A stretch of DNA of 64,000 bases from Lunularia cruciata (GCA_948567375.1 OX419756.1:60960333-61024332); one strand, 5' to 3'. Shown: positions 1 through 10,576, counted from the stretch's first letter. Notes: generated by a model not told the origin, from the sequence alone. A program made the numbers and translations.

Positions 1-554
1 TGTATGCTATTCTTCTGTCTCAATCCCCATAGTCGGGTTCGAGCCATCTGCACAGAATCCACCGATTGGAAATTCTTGAGCAGTCCTTCTTGCATTGCTG
101 TCCATGTGACCTCCCTTCTCTCTGCCAGCATGGATTGTTCCCAAGCATCATACCATGTGAGGGCTTTATCGGTCAAGTACCCACATGCAAACACGCCTGC
201 AACATGCTCTGTGATCTCTGTTGAGAACAATCGAAAATATCGATTCATTCTCGAGATCCAATTCTCCACTACTCCCATCGTACGCTGCCCCTTGTAAGGC
301 TCGACGTTGCAGGTCTTCTTCATCCGGAGTAGCAATGTGGCTTCATCGTTGATAGGGTTCGTAGGCACGGGTGCCTCTCCAAGTACTTCAGTCGCAGGTA
401 CTGGGTTTTGAGACGGCTCTTCTTCTTGCATGGCTTGATCGTTCCTAAGGATCTGCACTTGACTTTGCAATGTCTCCATGGTCATCTTAATCTCTCGAAA
501 TTCATTCAACATCCCTTGCATTCCTTGCACCAGCTCTTGCAACTGCGGATCCAT
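1..554 (-). CDS. Ty3/gypsy gag polyprotein, N-terminal part (element E1), runs off the left edge
   Basis: Reading the minus strand from the ATG at 554 gives at least 184 codons with no stop before position 1. The start is chosen because it lies 34 bases after the stop of the preceding small ORF and opens a glutamine- and methionine-rich helical stretch (MDPQLQELVQGMQGM). A retrotransposon gag core follows, with the WISRMNRYF motif, a GYLTDKALTWYDAW segment and a TWTAMQEGLLKNF segment, all typical of the Retrotrans_gag family, which packages element RNA. It sits downstream of LTR, primer site and two leader ORFs. It is the only undisrupted gypsy ORF seen here. The zinc knuckle and pol lie outside the window, so whether the element is complete is unknown. 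Confidence 0.87.
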   Translation of the reverse strand, partial: MDPQLQELVQGMQGMLNEFREIKMTMETLQSQVQILRNDQAMQEEEPSQNPVPATEVLGEAPVPTNPINDEATLLLRMKKTCNVEPYKGQRTMGVVENWISRMNRYFRLFSTEITEHVAGVFACGYLTDKALTWYDAWEQSMLAERREVTWTAMQEGLLKNFQSVDSVQMARTRLWGLRQKNSI

Positions 555-587
555 GGTGCCTGCAACACCCAATTGCTAACGTCTACT

Positions 588-791
588 TCAATATAGAGTC
601 AATATAATCACTCTGGAAGGCGCATGAACTATCGGAACTACCATTGGGACCTCAGAAGCTATAACTTGTTGATAATACTCCTCACCAAAATTCCTAACCA
701 CAAAATCCCTAAACATCAATTTTGGCCTCACTACATAACGAATTTCTACTTGAGTGTTGAAAGGGAGAGGATTTGGGACATTCATATCCAT
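588..791 (-). CDS. small leader ORF b of element E1 (67 aa), between primer site and gag
   Basis: Not a known family. The ORF starts five bases after the stop of leader ORF a and ends 34 bases before the gag ATG. Its C-terminal half (NFGEEYYQQV, then a hydrophobic VPIVH stretch and a terminal ILTLY) lines up by eye with the C-terminal half of leader ORF a and with an ORF at 21,687-21,983. This suggests a duplicated small domain rather than random reading frame. No signal peptide, metal-binding motif or clear membrane helix is visible. It could instead be the degraded 5' part of a longer leader protein. Confidence 0.45.
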   Translation of the reverse strand: MDMNVPNPLPFNTQVEIRYVVRPKLMFRDFVVRNFGEEYYQQVIASEVPMVVPIVHAPSRVIILTLY

Positions 792-795
792 ATTA

Positions 796-1017
796 TCATA
801 ATAGAATGTAGATCGTCAAATCCCACTCTCTGTCATATATCACCACAGGTAGAATCACCGGGTTTGGTGAGTTCATCACTCTGTCCATGAATTCCGCACC
901 AAAGTGATAAACTAGCAATACTCTCATCTGCTCACGCTGGATGTACATAACCTTGATGTGGAATGGGTTTGAGAATGGAAAGCTAGGTGCGGGAAATTGT
1001 CCCCCCGGCGCATCCAT
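796..1017 (-). CDS. small leader ORF a of element E1 (73 aa)
   Basis: First ORF after the primer site of E1, starting 128 bases inside it. The N-terminus is proline- and phenylalanine-rich (PGGQFPAPSFPFSNPF). The C-terminal half reads LLVYHFGAEFMDRVM followed by an aliphatic strand-like segment and LTIYILL. The same pattern recurs in leader ORF b and in the B1 element ORF at 21,687. I do not recognise the family and give no function. The tandem arrangement a-b-gag with very short spacers would need reinitiation or frameshifting if all three are translated. Confidence 0.45.
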   Translation of the reverse strand: MDAPGGQFPAPSFPFSNPFHIKVMYIQREQMRVLLVYHFGAEFMDRVMNSPNPVILPVVIYDREWDLTIYILL

Positions 1018-1144
1018 CCCATCCGCTCTCTAAAGTCCTTCCTAAGTCTAGCGATTACTCTATGTTCTCCACCTCAAATTACTCAGTTTCAGTAGTTCGT
1101 GCTATTCCAAGAGGGGTGATCCACTCTCTTGGACTAGAACACTC

Positions 1145-1156
1145 GCTCTGATACCA
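1145..1156 (-). other. primer binding site of E1 (tRNA-iMet type)
   Basis: The minus strand reads TGGTATCAGAGC, the standard plant retrotransposon primer site complementary to the 3' end of initiator tRNA-Met. It is one base from the LTR end (TTACA), which fixes both the LTR border at 1158 and the minus-strand orientation of the element. Confidence 0.9.
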
Positions 1157-1157
1157 T

Positions 1158-1880
1158 TGTAATACTCCGAGGACAAGAGAAGAGAGAAAACACAGATTGC
1201 ACACTCAAACATTTGATGCCCCAAGGGAGCACCTTCTCTTTATTATATAGACAAAGAGGATCTCCTCCAAGGAAGCTCCACCATAGGATTAGGGACACAG
1301 ATAGGTGACATGTCAGCAAGCTCCACCCTTGGATTACTGACTTGGATGGGTGACCTGTCTGGTCTAGGTCCTATCTGGTTGGTCAAACGAGCTTTGACTG
1401 GAGGGAATCTTTTAGGGAATCTTCCTGTAGGAATCTCAGAATCACATGAGTAAGGTACCGTTGGAAAGCTCTCGACGAGATTAACCAAGGGGGAGGGAAG
1501 GCTAGTCTTACCTCCGTTGGGGGGGGGGGGAATCTGCACATTTTTGAGGCCTAATTCATCCGTTTAGGCCTCCAAAATTGCCTCCAAAGATTCCAGGCAT
1601 ATTTCGGTTCCTACTCTATTAGTAGAAGTCCCCTTTTGGTGATACCTCTTTCTGATCTGTTTATTCCATCATGTGTAACATCCTTCCAGATGTTACCAAA
1701 CCAATTCTCACCTTTAAATCATATGTCTAGCTATTGGTTCTAAGGTTCTCAAGTCTATTTCGGTTTCTGCCCTATTAGTAGAAGTACTCTTTTGGTGATA
1801 CTTCTATCTGATCTATTTTGACCATCATGTATAACATCATTCTAGATATTACCAAACTAAATTTCACATCTAGATCATAT
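1158..1880 (-). repeat. 5' LTR of element E1, with U3 end truncated
   Basis: On the minus strand the LTR ends in TTACA at 1158, next to the primer site. A TATA-like CTATATAATA lies near 1253-1244. The same sequence recurs as a full-length solo copy at 19,495-20,091, which shows the true outer end (minus strand TGTAATACATT). In this copy the U3 end is partly duplicated in tandem (about 1583-1737 and 1738-1880) and stops at about 1880, where LINE sequence begins. A run of 12 G lies at 1519-1530. Confidence 0.85.
1583..1880. repeat. tandem duplication of about 150 bp within the E1 LTR
   Basis: The block starting near 1590 (TTTCGGTTCCTACTCTATTA, then TTTTGGTGATAC, then CATGTGTAACATC) is repeated from about 1752 (TTTCGGTTTCTGCCCTATTA, TTTTGGTGATAC, CATGTATAACATC). 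The solo LTR at 19.5-20.1 kb has this block once, so the duplication is specific to this copy. Confidence 0.75.
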
Positions 1881-3389
1881 GGCCAACCCTTGGTATTATA
1901 CAAATGGAATTTGTGTTCTTGGAGTGCCAATAGGATCGGAAGATTTTATCACACGCTTTTTAGACGTTGCTCTTGCACAGGATGTTCTTCATGTGGATGA
2001 CCTTCCATTTCTAGGAGATCTGCACATGGCATTTGGTATACTCTCTTCCAATATTGCTTGTCAACCATCCTACCTCATCCGTACTATTTCCCCCTCACCG
2101 TCCTTCCTATCATATCTGAGAGCATTTGATAGGAGGATTATGGGAGTCTTTGGTGATATTATTGGACCAGGGACTTTTGAGTGTGTGACAAGGGATTTGG
2201 CATGTAGACAGACGGCTTTACCAATCTCATGTGGTGGGGTTGGCTTGCTTTCTATGGAGGAGACAACACCTTTAGTGTTTTTGGGTAGTTGTGCTCTCTT
2301 GGCACCTCTATTTTCCTCTTGTTTTGTGGTTGCTGATAGGTCAGTTTTGGAGACTTATGTGACAGAGGTGGAGGGAGGATCCATTTCTCTCCAGGTGTTA
2401 TTGTGGCAGATGAGAGATAGTCTATCCCTAGAAGCACGAGAGGATTTTCCACCTTTTGCTTCACTATCGTTAGATTGGACTAAAGGTTTACAATCTTCCT
2501 TGATGGAGCAATAGTGTGAGCATGTGCTACATTCTCTCTTATTTGACTCATCCATTCCTCAAGCTACTAGAGCACGTCTTCGCTCTTGCACTGGCAAGGG
2601 TGCAGGCTCTTTGATCCTAGCTCAACCGTGCATTAGGGCTTTTCAACTCGCACCCGCTACTTTCTCTACAACGATGAGGTTTTGCCTAGGTTTGGTCCAC
2701 CCATCTCCGTCTTCATTACTCACTTGTGAGTGTGGTTCTACACTAGATGCAGCAGCGGTCCACATGACACAGTGTTCTTTTGGAAGACAAAGGATAGCTA
2801 TCCATGATGCCATTAGAGACATAGTGTTAGCTATGGCACAAGAGAGTGGATACTTGGCTTGGAAGGAGCGTTCGTATGCTTTGCAAATGACACGTGTCAG
2901 GGCAGACTTATACTTGGTCCGAGATGATCAGGTGATAGTAGCGGATGTCGTGGTTACAGACCCTACACGGGATACAGTTTTGGAGGGAGTGATTACCCAT
3001 CCCCCTGGATGGGCGGCGAGTGCAGCAGCAGGTCGCAAGGTCTCCAAGTATAGGGGCATGCAGCGAGGTCAACTCTTTGTTCCTCTAACCTTGGAGTTAT
3101 ATGGAGCGATGGACACAACATTTGACACATTTTTCAGGGAGTGCACGAGAGCTTATCATGTTAGGCGTCAGGGGTACCACTCTCACTCTCATACTTTGTA
3201 GCATATTTTAGACAGCGTGTGTCCATTGCTCTACGGAGGGCAGTGGCTTGTGCAATCCATAGGAGAGCAATCACATTAGGTGATGTTTATTTGGATGCTC
3301 CAGTTGTGTGTAGACTGTACGACTTGCATAGCTCGGATATCTTAGGTGCGGTAGGGCAGATTTCTCATATAGACTCTATTGGGGCTTAG
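1879..3389 (+). pseudogene. RLE-type LINE ORF2, C-terminal half (RT end, zinc motif, restriction-like endonuclease)
   Basis: The reading frame begins inside the reverse transcriptase C-terminal region (GICVLGVPIGSEDFI, later LPISCGGVGLLS). The first ATG is therefore not a true start; the element is 5'-truncated at about 1880. A TAG at 2512-2514 interrupts an otherwise continuous frame. Next come a zinc motif (CEC then H then C, codons from about 2725) and an endonuclease-like RADLYLVRDDQVIVADVV stretch, matching the R/KPD...D pattern of R2-type restriction-like endonucleases. The listed frame ends at 3201, but the neighbouring frame continues with VPLSLSYFVAYFRQRV to a TAG at 3387-3389. Comparison with the second copy near 52,540 shows a 7-base deletion here. 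Non-functional copy. Confidence 0.83.
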
Positions 3390-3478
3390 CCCCATGTTAC
3401 CTTTTTTGTCTCTCCCTTGTACGGCTTGATGGGGTCTTCCCATCCTTCGTTTTTCCTACGCGGTCAAAAAAAAAAAAA
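1881..3478 (+). mobile_element. RLE-type non-LTR retrotransposon, 5'-truncated copy 1
   Basis: Includes the ORF relic, a 3' UTR beginning GGGGCTTAGCCCCATGTTAC, and the family 3' tail TCTTCCCATCCTTC...CTACGCGGTC (3434-3465), followed by 13 A residues at 3466-3478. It abuts E1 LTR sequence at its 5' border. A related 1.34-kb copy lies at 51.5-52.8 kb and a 130-bp copy at 45,100-45,229 (minus). Confidence 0.82.
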
Positions 3479-5805
3479 TTTAAATTTTTTTTTAAAAATA
3501 AAAAGTTTCGTTTGGGATATATTATGACTTGGTTCGTCATCTTTTCTTTTATCATGTTGTGGACTATACCGTATTTTCGAAGGCCTGATTCCCTCACATA
3601 ACTTCCGAGGTGGAAAGAATGAACATATGTTTTAAAGCCTCATATCATCTAAGTTCAACTGAAGAAGAAAAGAGAGATGGAATGCATGCTTCATTTATTG
3701 TCTTAGGATCCATTTATGGGAATAAAATATCGTTGGTGTACGTAATTCTTAAGCGGAGTGTCCGCTTTCTCATGGAGAGTTTGTTTGTTCTGTCCATCAA
3801 GAATTTGCAAATGCAAAGTACCAGAGAATGGAAATCAGGAATGCATTTATATTAAACGCTATTGTTCTTCAAACATCCCGTTAGTTCTTCATACAACCTC
3901 TTAAAAAGATTTTCAACTGGCGTATTTACTATGAAATCATGAACCTACACACGGCGGTTGAATCATAAACAAAAAGAAATGGTCAGCAGAAAGTTTGGAC
4001 TTTCAAATTAGTCTTCTGAAAGCATACAAACTTACCTTCTTTCTGTTGATAAACTCTCTAGAATAATCACGTGGCGGTGTTTGAACAAAGTCAAGCAATC
4101 AACAACTCCACCTGGCTAAAGAGTTTATGGTCTTTACTGGTCGGGGCATGGACTTAGTAGTCGTGATTGTGAAGGTAACAAAGTTGTCAAAAGGGTTGTG
4201 TGAAAGTGCAGCATTGAAGTGTGTCTCTTCTTATTGGAATAGGGATTTTTCCCTTTAACACCTCTGCCTATGAATTTATGGTTGATACACGCGTTATGGT
4301 ATCAAGATCATGAAGATTTCACCAGGCTTCTGCAGGCCAATTATGACTTATGAGAGTTTCCGGGGCTCGAAAGTGTGAACACCTCGCTAGTTACTTGCAA
4401 CTAAAACATGACTTTTGGGACGATGAAACATTAGGAAGACCAATCTAGCTCACTTTCAGGAACACGTTTAAACTCTAGGTATTACAGGCTCACGTACTAG
4501 TTACTCTAATGTACCATTAGAGCTTCCTCCATCATACTTCCCCCTTGGGTGGGTTTGGCTTGGGGTTAGTTTTCTTTGGTTTGGTTGTGCTGTCTCCCCT
4601 CTGCACTCTTGGGTGCTTTGTACTCCTCTTTTTTCCTTCGGGGTATTTATTGCGCGTGGTTTATTATTAGTTAGGTGAAGTAGACGTGATTGAATATGTT
4701 GTTAGAGTATGATCCATAAGCGGATTCGCTAAATAGATTCGTTTTATTTTGTCTTCAAATTTGATTCCACTGATACATGTAGCTCAAGAACGACAGGAGT
4801 GCACAACTCTGTGATTTCTTTCTAGCTGATGTTAAATTTCTGGATTTGTGTAATAAGTTCGATTTGAATGATGTTTAACTGGTGCATAGTTTCACCGTAG
4901 TATGACAAGGCGCCCTCGTGTGGTTAGAAGGTACGAATGAACAATTTTTGGGTAACTACAATATGGGAAAATAGTCATATTGACTCCACGTTTGGAAACC
5001 ACTGAAGACAAATATGAGAAGAAATAGACATTTTATTTGAGAAAACAAAGATTTCTTATGGTCAGACAAGACAAGCAAGAAAGGAATATTTGTACGGAGA
5101 AGAAACAGAATTACAACACGTCAGACTCAACCTATTCAACAACAATACCCTATTCCTTTATTTTTTCTACGCGGTCGTCCTTATTACTACTGTTCAACAA
5201 CATGCAGACGAATCAACCAAACATCCCAAAAGGATTCACCTCCAAATAAACACGGTGGTAATTTTAATTTTATTAGGGGAGATTAGCTGACTACGGTGAG
5301 CAGTTTTCAAAGGATAACCTTGCAGAACATCCATTTCTCTGGAAGTTTTGAGATCAGACCCAAATCTGACCACACGAGTTCTGGTGTTTTTTACCTACAC
5401 TGACAGACGTGATTGACATACTATATTGGCATTCAACCAGGATGTGAAACGTGAATACAAGTTAAAGTGCAACTGACATTGCTGTGAATCCTTGAACCAC
5501 ACCGTATATAAATGTCCTTCGAAATCTGAAAGTCAGAGGTATAGATCGCACGAACATCCAACCAATCTCGTTTTCATGCACAAAGGAACAAAACCACATG
5601 AACAAAGAATAACTACTGTACAGAGACAAGCACCTGCGGAACTCAAAATCCAAGGGTAATTTGAACCCCTTGGTTTAAATGAAAGATATCCATCGTGCCG
5701 CAGAACTCGTAAGGGTGAAGATAGCTGCTACAGTATGCATATCATTCTAGTTACTTCGCCAAATAAGGTTTGACCATCTGAATTTTTCTTTCCCGTTCGT
5801 TTTGC

Positions 5806-5910
5806 TATGGGGCCTCAGTTCTTGGGGGCTCGTGTTCGTTTTCCTCTTTTGCATTTCTTGGTACTTGGGGTCTTCCCATCCTTCGGCTTTTCTACGAGGT
5901 CGCGCTTTTT
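5806..5910 (+). repeat. degraded RLE LINE 3'-end fragment
   Basis: Matches the LINE 3' UTR in order: TGGGGCCTCAG for TGGGGCTTAG, then TGGGGTCTTCCCATCCTTC and CTACGAGGTCGC. No coding part is attached and no clear target duplication is visible. Confidence 0.6.
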
Positions 5911-6132
5911 CTTGGTACTTTATATGCCTTTTTCTTTTTCCTTCTTGGTATACTCTATCTGGCTCGTGTGTTAAAAAGATAACCCCTGGAACATCAATCC
6001 CCTATCGCAAGAAGATTCAGAGACGAACTTTGACAATGTCCAAGATTCACAGCTAGACAGTGCCAGTTTCAGTATGTGATTGTAACCCAAGTCAATTTAC
6101 GAGTACAAATCTACCCTAAGAACTTGTTAGTT

Positions 6133-6170
6133 ACCATCCTTCATGTGTTCTATGTGGTCGCCTTTTCTCC
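6133..6170 (+). repeat. RLE LINE 3'-tail motif
   Basis: CCATCCTTCATGTGTTCTA followed by TGTGGTCGCCTTTTCTCC corresponds to the terminal 40 bases of the LINE family. Confidence 0.5.
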
Positions 6171-6912
6171 TAAGAACTTACCAGTTACCACAGTTCGAGG
6201 TTTAAATAGTCCTGGTACTCCAAGCTTGTTCAAGTACTCATCCACAACAAGTAACTTCTACTAATCATTCTTTGATTTCAAGTCATATCAAAACTGCTGT
6301 ACTGTATGTTTCTCACATGCGGAACTGCTGGGCTTACCAAGTTATCTCGACGAGTTCTCGTACGGTACTTGAGGAAGATCATAGCAGAATGAAGATTTCT
6401 CTTTTGATAGGCCCTGGGTGCATGGACTTGAATCCGTGATCTTCTGATATCTTTGGAACGGAGTTGGTATGTGCTCTCGATGCTCATCAACTGCTCCGCA
6501 ACCCAGGGCCATGCCTCAGCGTAAAGAGGGAAGGCGTCCGTAACAAAGCAATTAGTACAGCACCAGCTCGTAGATAAAGCATAGATAGACTTACCCGACC
6601 TCCATATTTGGCACTTCCACTTTGGCCGATCCTAAATTTTACATGAAGACTTAACCGGCCCCCTTGAAGTATTGACGGTTCTCGTTAGTCCTATGTGGCA
6701 ATGTGTTTTGGAAACACCTCGGATTATTTCTAAACTGGTCACAATAATACATAGATTTTACTTCATCATCCTGGTCAAATCGCGTCGCCAACATGAGCTC
6801 CCTCCATGCCAACTATTTTAAAAACCGTGGAGTCCACGTGGTACTTAGGTATCGGTCAAGCGTATTTGCTAACTTGGCGGTCAATTAACTCTTTCTCTTT
6901 TGTTGACAAGTG

Positions 6913-6957
6913 AAACGGAAAAGGCGACCACATAGAAGACAAGAAGGATGGGACGAG
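6913..6957 (-). repeat. RLE LINE 3'-tail motif, inverted
   Basis: The reverse complement reads CCCATCCTTCTTGTCTTCTA then TGTGGTCGCC, the same terminal motif as at 52,790-52,825. Confidence 0.55.
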
Positions 6958-8009
6958 AAGATAGAGAAGAGTGACCAGGCAAATTCTATTACACGCACTC
7001 AGCATTATCTTTCCGGCCACGTCGATAACGGGGTTGGATCAATAGGAAGATGAAAAAATCATGGGTGGAAATTATAGCTTCGATCTAAATCCTCGAGAGG
7101 TGTATGATTCGCTCTTATTTATCCATCACTACCTCACCAGAATAAATAGCGGGTTGATTGGCTATTGTTTCATACCTGAATAGGGTTTGTAATTGCAAAA
7201 ATTTATGGGTTTTCCGGTGCCCAATAGAATCCACAAAATTTTGTAAGGATGCCCGTCAAAGAAGTGGAGGGTTTCAATTAGCAGGGCGTTTCAATAATGC
7301 ATTTCTCATCTCCCGTAAGTGAACTTTTTATAGGTAGCATGGTATTTTTTATGCAAGGTAGTCTAAAATTTTTAAGGGTAGAGACCATAATCATAAAGTA
7401 TTTATGGGTACTGCAAATGGTGACATATAGCTTTTTATGGGGTTCCGGGTGATCTCGTAAATACTAATCACCTAACATTTGCGTTAATTACTAATATGAT
7501 ATTAAATCAAAGAGAAAAGTATGAGACTAGTGTAAACTAAAAGAACAGCAAATGGCACAACATTTGAATCCTCGTTGAAAACCGTGAGTTTAGTGAAGAA
7601 AAACACAAGTGCACCGAGTTCAATCAAGGAGTAGAGCGATCAGGCTCGACATTCTAAGAAATCGGGCTCGCCATTTAAACAACAGGCACAAATCCACCAT
7701 GGAGAAAAGAGTATACTGACGTGGCAATTTTGTGCAAATCTGCTGAGGAGAAAACTATGAGTTCAATTTAGTGAAAGAAACTACTGAGTGGACAAGGAAA
7801 GATTGAGAGACAAACTTGCCATTTGAATGCCATTTGAAATGTGAGGTGGCACTAGTTCAATGAGGAGTGCAAGGAGAGTCTAGAGAAAAAAGGGTTTGTC
7901 TCTTGAGATTATCAACATGCTCCATATTAGTAACCGAAAGGAGTTGACAAACAAAATAAAAAGATGTTGCGGGATCATATTGCCATTCTGATAGTTGACC
8001 CATAGAATA

Positions 8010-9310
8010 TCCAAGTGGCAATATGAGCTTTTTAGTGACAATGATGATAGATTTTGGGAATTTGATTAGTTTATGGATGAGGATGAATAGTGTTTGGACT
8101 ATGCTTGCATTGAAGAGTGGAATTTACTTTACAATGGTTGGACTTTGCACACTCCTTGCATTCTTGGTAGATCAAATATACATGGGTGACCATAGTGAAT
8201 TTTTCTCCATGTTGTTCAAAATTATGGATCCACTTCCTTTTAAACAATTGATACGGATGGATGTGAATTCACTTTATACTTTGCTATACCTAGTTGAGGT
8301 TTCCACAAAGAGTAAGTCAGGAAAGAACCAAACCTTGGTGTGGATCCAACTTGCAGTAGCACTCAACTAATTTGGCATAACAAGAGCCCATATAGCAAGA
8401 GCCTACATAGCAAGTAGGTATCAATTTGTGGTGTATTAGCTTTGGATCCATTACAAGCTTTATTGAGAGAGTTATCATTGCTATTTTTACCAATCTTGCA
8501 AAGGAGGTGGCTTGGAAAAAAACAGAGAGAGAGAGAGAGAGAGGATTTCATAGGTCTTTGGATTGAAAGTATTCCCAAGAGGTGTGGGATTAGTGGATGG
8601 GACTCTTCCCCTTAGCACAAAGACCCAAAATTGGTGAAGAAACCTACTTCAATAGGAAGTGTTCTTATTCTATCAATGGACACGTGATTTGCGATGACAT
8701 AAGATGGATTATTCATTTCACAAGTGGTAAGGATATTTTGTTTTTGTGAGTTTTTGTGCATGTGCAAGCTCATTGAGTTGCTTTTTGTTATGGTGCTTGA
8801 GATCCATATTCTCATGCCTTCTCTTACCTCTCCTTTGTGAGTTTTCTATTTATGGGTAATTTTGATCAGTTCCTTATGACTTGCATTTTCTCACCATTTT
8901 CCAATTTCTCTCTTTACATTGTGCAGGGATTCTAGGCTCTTGCCATGACATGACATTGCATGTCTTAGGAAGTCACTCCTTTGGAAGGATTGGGATCAAT
9001 GATGAGTCAAGGATTCATTTAAACACCACAAAGATATGTTGTGCAATTCAGTCTATGTCTCCATGAGCCATTTGATGCCCTTGTTTAAAGTGCAGTTAAA
9101 TTAGGATAAAATAGATTTCAATAAGTTTGTAGCACAGATTTGTGTTATCGAGTAGCACTGCATAAGATTTTTAAAAGGTAGATTGCACTCCTTATGCAAA
9201 TTAAGGGTTCAATTAAAAAGCAACAAAGTTAAAAAATTGATATCTCTTGCATCAAATTAATGTGTGCATCATTTTTCATAACTTCTTGATTAATAGATTA
9301 GACATGTAGG
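8010..9310 (+). pseudogene. PIF/Harbinger-type transposase relic with one intron
   Basis: No long frame survives, but translation in shifting frames recovers the family pattern in order. Near 8560-8700 come VGLVDGT (first catalytic Asp region), ETYFNRKCSYSINGHVICDD and a basic segment. After an apparent intron (GTAAGG donor at 8727, TTGTGCAG acceptor ending 8926) comes GILGSCHDM, the second Asp region of DDE_Tnp_4 transposases. At 9110-9280 come FNKFVAQICVIE and LKGRLHSLCKLRVQLKS, matching the conserved C-terminal block. The enzyme family excises and reinserts DNA transposons in the nucleus. Several stops and frameshifts make this copy dead. I could not define terminal inverted repeats. Confidence 0.7.
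8524..8543. repeat. AG dinucleotide microsatellite
   Basis: Ten uninterrupted AG units inside the Harbinger relic. It disrupts the reading frame between the N-terminal region and the first catalytic motif. Confidence 0.9.
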
Positions 9311-10576
9311 TAGAAGAAGTGGATCTATATATGCATATATCTACCATATAAAGTCTTGGTAGAGAATAAACAAGATCCATAGTTTTGAGCACATTTAATA
9401 GACTTACAAGGTTTTTGAACCTCTAATAATAAAGTGATAATTCATTGAAAAAAGTCACTCATTGAGAGAAAATGTTGGGAGCTTCTTGTAATTTATCTTT
9501 TTGTGATGTTATATTTGGCATGGATGTTTCTTGTAGCATTGTGTGGCAGTACACATATCAGAGGAGATAAAAATGAAAGCTAAAAGTTTTGGAGATTATG
9601 ATTTTTATCACAGTGAGCCCTAAAAGTTTTGGAGATATGAGGTTAGTTAGTTGTGAGATTGACACATTGCAGTCAAAATTTAAAGGCTGTTACAAAATAC
9701 AAATTTTTTTGGTATCACTATATGAAGGAGTGTTGTTGCTATATGGAATGGTGGTTGATATATGAAGGGAAAGTCATTGCTACATGAGGAGTGGTCGTTA
9801 TATGAAGGATGATGAGTCATTTTTGAAGTAAAGTGACTCTTCCCTTCTATAAATTTATGTGTAGAGCTTCAGTTAAGGGGCAATTTATAGATTTTTGAAG
9901 ACTTGGGATGAGAGAGTTCAAGTAGCAACCCTTTGGATTTTCAGTAAGGACGGAGGAACAAAAAGTAGAGGACTCAACTAAGCTAATTTTTGGAAGAGAG
10001 GAAGATTTATTTTTGAACTTCTAGGTCTGAACTCCATATGAGAGAGAGAGCTCAAAAAGAAACATTTTTGAGTATGAAAGTGTTTAAGATATGCTTAAAA
10101 TGTAAGAATTTCAAGAGGGTGAATGGTTGATTGGACATCCATATTTAATATCAGATAACATGACACTAATCAAATGGAGATGGCTCAATAAGAATCAAAC
10201 CACAAGTTTTCTACATAGAATTTTTAAAGCCAATTTGGACTCTCTTGGATTGAAGGTGGTGATTGAGATGCACTACCCATGTGAGTAGATCATGAATTTA
10301 CTTAAATTACATAAATTTCTCAATTCAGCTTGTTAATTCCTTATTTCTAGTCTCATTTTCTTGCTTGCATCTAGCAAAACTCTAAATCCTAACTCTTTCC
10401 ATAGAAAAACCCTAATGACCTTATAGGAAAACCTCTTGAACATGGATTTCAAAACGCCAAAAAAACCTATTCTCAAAGTAGAATTCAAGCAAACTTCTCC
10501 CAAAAGCAAAATCAAGTGAAAACCTAAGCAAAACCATACTCTAAGCAAAACTCCTCTTGGAAGCAAAACTTAGATA
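9311..10576. other. non-coding stretch, nothing recognised
   Basis: AT-rich DNA without a recognisable protein domain. From about 10,370 it becomes rich in loose repeats of AAGCAAAACCCTAA character, also seen at 11,000-11,110 and 14,860-15,080. Confidence 0.5.

Larger units (their letters stand above)
3480..7990. other. non-coding stretch with old LINE 3'-end relics
   Basis: No coding region of recognisable family on either strand; the ORFs present are short and lack domain or coding character. Four segments resemble the RLE LINE 3' tail: 5151-5180, 5806-5910, 6133-6170 and, inverted, 6913-6957. The rest may be ancient repeats or intergenic DNA. Confidence 0.6.

Noticed and set aside
4..890. 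Plus-strand ORFs at 4-297, 408-596 and 624-890 as genes
   Set aside because: They are antisense to the E1 gag and leader ORFs and show no coding character.
5037..6490. Short ORFs of 60-84 codons on both strands as host genes
   Set aside because: Compositionally biased chance frames; several overlap LINE-tail relics; no recognisable domain.
8023..8370. 115-codon plus ORF as a membrane protein
   Set aside because: Hydrophobicity comes from reading the Harbinger relic in the wrong frame; other frames give transposase motifs.
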